From: Capitulum mitella
Taxonomy: Eukaryota; Arthropoda; Thecostraca; Pollicipedomorpha; Pollicipedidae
NCBI GenBank assembly: GCA_030062745.1
Contig: CP099841.1
Coordinates: 10,606,970-10,670,969, forward strand
Direction of reading: 5' to 3'
DNA length: 64,000 nucleotides
Numbering within the stretch: the first letter of the stretch is position 1; each line of letters begins with the position of its first letter. Both the position numbers and the translations under genes were made by a program. The notes beneath the pieces are model-generated. The model saw only the letters and a program-made list of their open reading frames with translations. It was not told the origin of the DNA and searched no databases. Positions 60,201 to 64,000 of the stretch are shown here, piece by piece.

Positions 60201-63200
60201 TGGGAACTCCTCTACCATGTATGTGTTTTAAGATAAAAAGTGTTAGTGACGATGTTAGGAACCAGGAGCGGAGCGTCGGCATCTTGGTGGTTCGTACTCC
60301 TTACGGAAGTGTCTAAATCAGTAAATTTCTTATGACTGCAGAAGCCTAAGGTCTGAGAGTCTGGCATGATCTTGGCATTACAGCAGACATCATTAGTGTA
60401 GCCAGAAGTTCCACATGAATGGGCATTGTTTGTCACCTTTCGGCGTGTGTGCTTTTACACCTTGATAGACGTGTAAAAGACAGATAGGCAGATAGATACA
60501 CAAACGAGCTCAAAATAGTTGTGATCGAACATGCATTTTCTGTGAAATAGTAACTGCCATTGTCATTGATGGTGTCAGGAGTTTAAAGGAAGTTGTAGAA
60601 CTATTCTCCTTACACACATGCCACTGTTACGTACCATTCTTTGAACGTACCGCGTTGCATAGCACCACTTAAGGTCCTACACCAAGACCCCAGGGTCCGC
60701 CGTTGTAAATAAGCACCATTTTGTACGTGTCTGCAAAACATATGCTGCCCGTCTGTGTTTCAAAACAGTTCACAGTTTGTCCGTGGAATCGCATGCTGTA
60801 GAAGTTAGCTTCACGGTAGGATTTACTGAGTGCCCATTTCATTTTTGAATCCCTGGATTCAGAAATAAAATGGGCACTTTAAAAATAAAAAGCCCATCGT
60901 ACTTTTGAATCCCTGGATCCGCCGTTGTTGTCATGAAATGTAACAGATATGTCGTAAAGATTGACATGAGTAGGTGCATTGCAAACAGTGGTTATATTAG
61001 TCTTGTAAGAGTGAAAGACGCAGTCATCATATATCGCGAGCATGGAGAGCGCGGCTTCTAAAGTTACGAAAAGAACCGAATGTGCTTTCTAAAAACCCAT
61101 TCTAAACTCACCTCTAACAAAGCTGCAAGCACACATTTTGAAGTCTCCGCAAAAAATGAAAAATAAAAGGTAGGAAATTCCGCTAAGTTTCGTTGCTCTT
61201 CCGTAAACCTTTCAGAAATGGTATGGGAAAAACCTGAGGATAACTCTCGCACTCGACGACTCACGAGCCGCCTTGGCTTTGATGGGGCTTCTAGGAGCCC
61301 CTGTCCGATATTTGCCTGACAGATCAGAAGTGTATGAAATCAGACACATATTGTCATTCCTATCTGAACGAATCAGCCTCGAAATTTAAAGGCGGTGCTA
61401 GGAACAGAATTTGAGATATTGGGGTTTCCATTCCACCATTCGATGTTCGCGCACAAAATACGATCTCCAGTCGGCTGGTTGCCCCGGTGGTTGCCTGCGA
61501 TTTCTTGAGCCGTGAGTCTCGTATCTTTTCACACAGAGCTCATCTGTATCGTAGCTCCGGGATTTTAGTAGATCATTAGACGCACTATGAAAGAGAGATT
61601 GTTTATGCAAGCTTTGCTTTACACTATGCCGGAACGGTAACGACGAGCATGTTTTGCCCTTGGTACTACGTGCTCTGTTGACGACCCTGTTGTAAGACCT
61701 ACACGTAGCTCGATTCTTTGTTTCACAGCCAATAGAATGGTGCATTACTGATTGCGTTTAAAAAAACGTGATTTTCTCAAAAGGAAAGAATGGACTAATG
61801 AATATTGCGTAAACCATGGGCGTTCCGGAGGGAGCCACCAAGCGGCTGCGCCGAGTTTTCGGGCTCGAGCCACATCAGTGCACAAAAAACATATGTTTAT
61901 CTCAATTAATTACATTCGAATGCCATTAAACGCCGAATGAATCATTGCTTACTCAGATGAGAAATGATAATGCCTGCTTACTCCATTTAGGGACTGTATG
62001 TAAAATTGTTACGTTTTACCGACGTTTAACACATTTGTGGTCTAAAGAGGGCTTGTCGAAAAGTTAGGAAAGTGAAGTGAGGAAAGCGTTGGTATTACAT
62101 GTTCGTTTTGGTGAACTTACAGCAAGGAACGTTTTGGCCTGTGTGCCATTCTATGTCTCATTCCATTAGGAGCAGTAGGGTATATAACTCACTATGCTTA
62201 CATAAGTTTTGTAGTTTCCAGAATAAACACGTCCGTGTGCCGGCCGGCCTGTGCCACCGCTCGGGTTCGTCGAGCGGGCCGACGTCATAGGATGTTTTCG
62301 GGAAAATACGACAATTTTCAACATGTCGAGAACTTTTAGACACCATACCACGCCAGATGGGTTGAGGAACAACTACCGAAGGTTTGGTGCTCGTAACCCA
62401 AGCCATTTGCCTTCGCGAGCGAAAAGCATAGTGGGATTTGTGGGAACCGCCCGCCAATGCGAAGGCTAATAAGCCTCTCCCCGTTCGGAATAGGGTTCAC
62501 AGGTCCCATGTAGTCGATGCCATAATAGATGGTGATGTGGAATTATGCGCTGACTGACACCCCACACCCTATCCATTGCAGCTCAGGGCATTTTTGACTA
62601 TTTTGATTTTGATTATTTGATTATTTGGTTATTTTTCGATTATTTTTATTTTGACGTGGCTAGTATTTAAACGAGCGGCCAAATCGCTGTGTTAGCGCAG
62701 AGAAATGATTTCATCCGGAGAGTCGGCAGCGGCATCCGGATGCGGCAGTCCGGTCCGGGACGGTGCGCTCTCCCAGGAGGAGCCGGGGCCTGCCGGGACC
62801 GTCCCGGGACCTGCCGGGACCGTCCCGGGGCCTGCGGACGGCGTCCCGCACCTGGCGCCGCTGTTCCCAGACCTTGGGCCGCTCTGGGACCTGGCCAGGG
62901 CTGTCCGGGGCCTGGTCTGTCCCGGGACCTGTCGAGGCTGTTCTGCGACCAGTTGGGGCCGTTCCGGGACCTGCCGGGGCTCTCCCGCGAGCGTCTGCTG
63001 TCGTGGGGCGCTGCAGCGCTGCGCTGGTCAGATCGGGCCGAGATGGGTCGGCCGGCGGCCGTTAGCGGTGCCGGCCGTCGCCTGTGCCGGATCACAGGAC
63101 AGATAGCGCGCCGCACACAGCCGCCCCGTCTCCGAAGTTGGAACGGATGGCCTGTCGCCAGCCGTACGGGTGGCGGCGTTGTTTGCGCCTGGGTAAGGTG

Positions 63201-63994
63201 CCGGAAGTGAGCGCGGGTTATCGTGCTGAGGTTGTCGTGGCCGTTGCGTCCGAAGAGATGCGCTTGTCTGGCTCTGATGAGTTCAGCCCAGTCGTTGGTT
63301 ACGAACGGGAGCTGGTTGGAGTAGGGATCAGTTTGTCTGAGGAATACTTCTCTCTAGTGTTTGATGGCGCGGGTCTTGCGTCAAAAATTTCGGTTAACGT
63401 TAAGTTACACCCATGCGTAAATAATTATATTCATGGTAAATAAAGGCATATGTAAGAATGTCCATGAAATTATTTGACACAATGAATGCATTTCGAGTGG
63501 AATAGGCGGCGGTGCCACAGTGGGTATGATCGTAAAGTTTTCAGGTAATTGATCAAGATTCACGTGAATGTTCGACTGGCAGGAAAAGGACTGTAACAAA
63601 AACAGCTTTGTGATGTGGTACCAGGAAGCAATGAAGTGTATTTATTTATTACAGATGTTATGACATGTATTCCGAGGAAGCTGAATTACTCACTGATCTC
63701 TGATACTCATCGGGTGTGTCGAATAGCGCAGTCTCAGACAAACTGGAATGTGTCGAAGCCTTCGCGGTCCATGTCACTCGTGTGAGCCGTCTATGGCCGA
63801 GCCGCGGACGTCTGCGGGCGGCGGCAGCCCGGCGCGGCTGCTGACGCGCTGGCCTGACTCCGGCCGGCGGTCCGTTTCCAGAGCACAACCGACACGGCTA
63901 CGTCGAGAGCTGCCGCGGCCCTGCCGAGCCGGGCTCTTCGTCGCGCGCCCGCTTCTATCCGGGCACGTTCTGCATGCAGACGGGCGACGACTAG
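39099..63994 (+). CDS. CRAL-TRIO lipid-transfer protein, alpha-tocopherol transfer protein/clavesin-like (8 exons)
   Basis: The coding exons are 39099-39267, 41663-41754, 42538-42688, 43107-43198, 45560-45661, 58485-58595, 59057-59201 and 63882-63994. They total 975 bases, 324 residues plus TAG; every intron is GT..AG and phases agree. Residues ~15-105 form the CRAL-TRIO N domain (ELTPELKKKAEEEL..DDDFLLRFLRARKFDYD). Residues ~115-275 form the lipid-binding CRAL-TRIO domain (RIFVFRPGAWDPST, VVAIQDFTGFGFHQ, FPLRFKGFHFVFEPKIFYWAFAAVKPFL, LYFHGSNLKSLH, ILPRELGGTGPSY). Family members carry tocopherol, retinal or phosphoinositides between membranes. In alpha-TTP the phosphoinositide-contacting basics include R59, K190, R192 and K217; equivalents are present (RFLRAR, LRFK, SKK). 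The ligand is unknown. The start is the ATG after GATA with A at -3; an in-frame ATG at 39,003 is less likely. Length is normal for the family. No signal peptide, so probably cytosolic. Confidence 0.88.
39268..41662 (+). other. Intron 1 (2.4 kb)
   Basis: GT..TTTTTTGCAG. It contains a hAT-type terminus-like sequence (CAGGAGCGGATCCAG at 40,585) followed by a G-run and an AT-rich tail to about 41,080. No other gene is seen. Confidence 0.75.
41663..41754 (+). CDS. CRAL-TRIO gene exon 2 (residues 57-87)
   Basis: 92 bases encode DDPELKSRLDDDFLLRFLRA and RKFDYDCSFQM, the family's signature L-L-R-F-L-R-A-R-K-F segment. Acceptor TTTTTTGCAG, donor ATG/GTAAAT, phase 0 out. Confidence 0.93.
42398..42537 (+). 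repeat. 51-bp minisatellite ending at the exon 3 splice acceptor
   Basis: Units start at 42,398, 42,449 and 42,500 with CTGTCTGA.(C/T)CGTGGTCTGACG. The third unit is cut by the acceptor itself (TGTGGTCCCCAG/TTG). The first unit contains TCTCCTCAG in an equivalent place, a potential competing acceptor. The repeat lies wholly within intron 2 (41,755-42,537). Confidence 0.85.
42538..42688 (+). CDS. CRAL-TRIO gene exon 3 (residues 88-137)
   Basis: 151 bases encode LQQYYRTRAQNRHLFDSLRP and, after SAYVDAF, LVLPQRDRNGCRIFVFRP. I chose the acceptor at 42,536-42,537 (CCCCAG) over two CAG sites a few bases downstream because it restores the LQQ that links exon 2 to YYRTRA as in homologues. Donor CCGG/GTGAGT, phase 1 out. 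Confidence 0.92.
42689..43106 (+). other. Intron 3 (418 bases)
   Basis: GTGAGT..CCTTGGCAG. Nothing else is recognised within it. Confidence 0.88.
43107..43198 (+). CDS. CRAL-TRIO gene exon 4 (residues 138-168)
   Basis: 92 bases complete a split Gly codon and encode AWDPSTCSMDDIFCTNVLCL then EHVAREQATQ, matching the family pattern W-D-P..D-I-F..N. Acceptor TTGGCAG, donor CAG/GTGAGC, phase 0 out. Confidence 0.93.
43199..45559 (+). other. Intron 4 (2.4 kb) with an inserted TTAA element
   Basis: GTGAGC..TGCGCCCAG. About half of it is TTAA-flanked element copy 4; the rest (44,673-45,540) is AT-rich and unassigned. Confidence 0.85.
43463..44672 (+). mobile_element. TTAA-flanked 1.2-kb non-autonomous DNA element, copy 4 (in intron 4)
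   Basis: TTAA at 43,463-43,466 is followed by CCCTATTCCCGGAGGG. The right end reads CCGGGAATAGGG then TTAA at 44,669-44,672. The body is 1,202 bases and closely similar to copy 2. It is inserted in sense orientation with respect to the gene. No ORF is present. Confidence 0.88.
45560..45661 (+). CDS. CRAL-TRIO gene exon 5 (residues 169-202)
   Basis: 102 bases encode VCGVVAIQDFTGFGFHQMRH then FTTEHIRRMISILQ, the central beta strand and helix of the lipid-binding fold (family pattern A-I-F-D-x-x-G). Acceptor CGCCCAG, donor CAG/GTGAGT, phase 0 on both sides. Confidence 0.93.
45662..49406 (+). other. Intron 5, first part
   Basis: AT-rich sequence without recognised genes. Open frames up to 95 codons on the minus strand (48,059-49,025) have no family signature. 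Confidence 0.6.
49415..50572. mobile_element. 1.16-kb hAT-like non-autonomous element with 8-bp target duplication (intron 5)
   Basis: The ends read ATGGGTGCACCGGAT (left) and the inverse of AAGGAATGCACCGAATAT (right), the GGRATGCACCG-type terminus common in hAT elements. The 8 bases GGCTGAAG flank both sides exactly (49407-49414 and 50573-50580). Subterminal regions are rich in TATCCGG..GGATA motifs. The interior encodes nothing recognisable. Confidence 0.87.
50585..51104. repeat. Near-identical 254-bp tandem duplication starting with TTAGG repeats
   Basis: Copy 1 (50,585-50,838) and copy 2 (50,851-51,104) are separated by CCTCCCAAATAA. I see one difference (CTGTGCATGG against CTGTGTATGG). 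Each begins GGTTAGGTTAGGTTGTGGG and ends TATCTCAGATGGTTTAGCGG plus a few bases. The end resembles part of a tRNA D-arm, but no T-arm follows. Confidence 0.95.
51105..53780. other. Intron 5, middle part, unassigned
   Basis: Sequence with repeated GACTCG/GATTCG phrases at 52,560-52,740 and 53,390-53,530, possibly the diverged ends of another element. No gene is recognised. Confidence 0.4.
53781..54830. promoter_or_regulatory. CpG-rich island within intron 5
   Basis: About 1 kb is very rich in CG dinucleotides. Long minus-strand frames (338 and 258 codons) here have Arg/Pro/Ala-rich, low-complexity translations and are best explained by base composition. It could be an internal promoter or regulatory element (inference). 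Confidence 0.45.
54659..54699. repeat. Perfect 16-bp-arm hairpin in the CpG island
   Basis: 54,659-54,674 pairs exactly with 54,684-54,699 around a 9-base loop. Each arm contains GGCGTGGACGG or its complement. Confidence 0.93.
54831..56255. other. Intron 5, unassigned, open on both strands in part
   Basis: A minus-strand frame of 193 codons (55,534-54,953) overlaps a plus-strand frame of 157 codons (55,149-55,622). Neither shows a recognised domain, and neither has supporting splice or promoter context. Confidence 0.35.
56256..56361. repeat. 22-bp minisatellite, nearly five units
   Basis: Units start at 56,256, 56,278, 56,300, 56,322 and 56,344, with consensus close to GGTACCACCAGCGGCCGGTT plus AC. 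Confidence 0.92.
56362..58484. other. Intron 5, last part
   Basis: GC-rich blocks at 56,360-56,640 and 57,720-58,040, with AT-rich sequence between. No recognised gene. It ends with the exon 6 acceptor TTTTTTGTTTCCAG. Confidence 0.55.
58485..58595 (+). CDS. CRAL-TRIO gene exon 6 (residues 203-239)
   Basis: 111 bases encode GSFPLRFKGFHFVFEPKIFY then WAFAAVKPFLSKKLADR. The FPxRxKxxHFVxEP and F..V.KPFL..K pattern is the most conserved part of the family; R/K/K here align with the phosphoinositide-contacting residues of alpha-TTP. Donor CGA/GTAAGA, phase 0. Confidence 0.94.
58596..59056 (+). other. Intron 6 (461 bases)
   Basis: GTAAGA..GGCCGCCAG. The 3' part becomes GC-rich and contains a 19-bp minisatellite. 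Confidence 0.88.
58949..59020. repeat. 19-bp minisatellite just upstream of exon 7
   Basis: Three units of CCGTACCG(C/G)(C/T)GGGAG.GTA type start at 58,949, 58,968 and 58,987, with a partial unit at 59,006. The array ends about 37 bases before the exon 7 acceptor. Confidence 0.85.
59057..59201 (+). CDS. CRAL-TRIO gene exon 7 (residues 240-287)
   Basis: 145 bases encode LYFHGSNLKSLHAHFARSIL, PRELGG and TGPSYCSAALLRELLDNESY plus FV. FHG..L.SLH and LP.ELGG are family signatures. Acceptor CCGCCAG, donor GTCG/GTGAGC, phase 1 out. Its base composition is much more GC-rich than exons 2, 4, 5 and 6. Confidence 0.93.
60830..60877. repeat. Short inverted repeat with 23-bp arms
   Basis: The arms 60,830-60,852 and 60,855-60,877 pair with two mismatches. 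The loop phrase GAATCCCTGGAT is repeated about 60 bases downstream (near 60,909). Confidence 0.88.
62789..62990. repeat. 21-bp GC-rich minisatellite in intron 7
   Basis: Units close to CCTGCCGGGACCGTCCCGGG (plus one base) are near-perfect at the start and decay rightwards. The open plus-strand frames here are artefacts of the repeat. Confidence 0.8.
63882..63994 (+). CDS. CRAL-TRIO gene exon 8, C-terminus (residues 288-324)
   Basis: After acceptor TCCGTTTCCAG the phase-1 join makes a Glu codon. The frame then reads HNRHGYVESCRGPAEPGSSS and RARFYPGTFCMQTGDD, then TAG at 63,992-63,994. Phase, acceptor and position at the end of the domain support it. The tail is poorly conserved in the family, so this exon is less certain than exons 2-7. 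The 3' UTR lies outside the window. Confidence 0.72.
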
Positions 63995-64000
63995 GCGCGG

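Larger units (their letters stand above)
59202..63881 (+). other. Intron 7 (4.7 kb)
   Basis: GTGAGC..CCGTTTCCAG. It contains a short hairpin (60,830-60,877) and a GC-rich 21-bp-type minisatellite (62,789-62,990). No other gene is recognised. Confidence 0.7.

Noticed and set aside
62689..63210. 173-codon plus-strand ORF near the gene's 3' end
   Set aside because: It runs through a 21-bp GC-rich minisatellite and has no splice link to the CRAL-TRIO frame.

Overview
The window looks like part of an arthropod nuclear chromosome, possibly a crustacean. This is inference. It rests on introns with GT/AG boundaries, scattered short runs of the arthropod telomere motif TTAGG, many microsatellites, and a dense mix of animal-type transposable elements (Gypsy, BEL/Pao, Penelope-like, R2-like and EEP-type LINEs, hAT-like and TTAA-flanked DNA elements). 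I see no bacterial operons, rRNA, CRISPR array or convincing tRNA gene.

Layout. Positions 1-12,100 are repeat-rich: two direct copies of a 1.2-kb TTAA-flanked non-autonomous element, a 2.2-kb fold-back element, a third, reverse copy of the TTAA element, a cluster of short GC hairpins, and a weak candidate first exon on the minus strand near 8.95 kb. Positions 12,126-14,954 hold hAT-like sequence, including one element with a perfect 8-bp target duplication whose body is a degenerate 20-21-bp minisatellite. Positions 16,640-20,830 hold a decayed Gypsy-type retrotransposon: the RT/RNase H/integrase half lies on the minus strand and the gag/protease half on the plus strand, with a perfect 18-bp-arm palindrome between them. 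A BEL/Pao fragment follows (20,985-22,190). Positions 24,100-26,200 hold Penelope-related and ~150-bp repeats. A 5'-truncated LINE (26,315-28,862, minus) carries a 232-bp fold-back insertion. It is followed by a 5'-truncated R2-like LINE (29,166-30,905, minus). Positions 34,930-37,000 contain two Penelope-like copies, head to head.

The only host gene I can support strongly fills the last 25 kb on the plus strand. It is an eight-exon CRAL-TRIO (SEC14-like) lipid-transfer protein of the alpha-tocopherol transfer protein/clavesin type, with its start at 39,099 and stop at 63,992-63,994. The eight exons sum to 975 bases (324 codons plus stop), and the splice phases agree at all seven junctions. 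Its introns hold a fourth TTAA element, a 1.16-kb hAT-like element with perfect 8-bp target duplications, a recent 254-bp tandem duplication, a CpG island and several minisatellites. One 51-bp minisatellite runs directly into the exon 3 splice acceptor.

The retroelement ORFs are broken by stops and frameshifts, and several have lost catalytic residues, so none looks active. The rest of the window is AT-rich non-coding DNA in which I recognise nothing.
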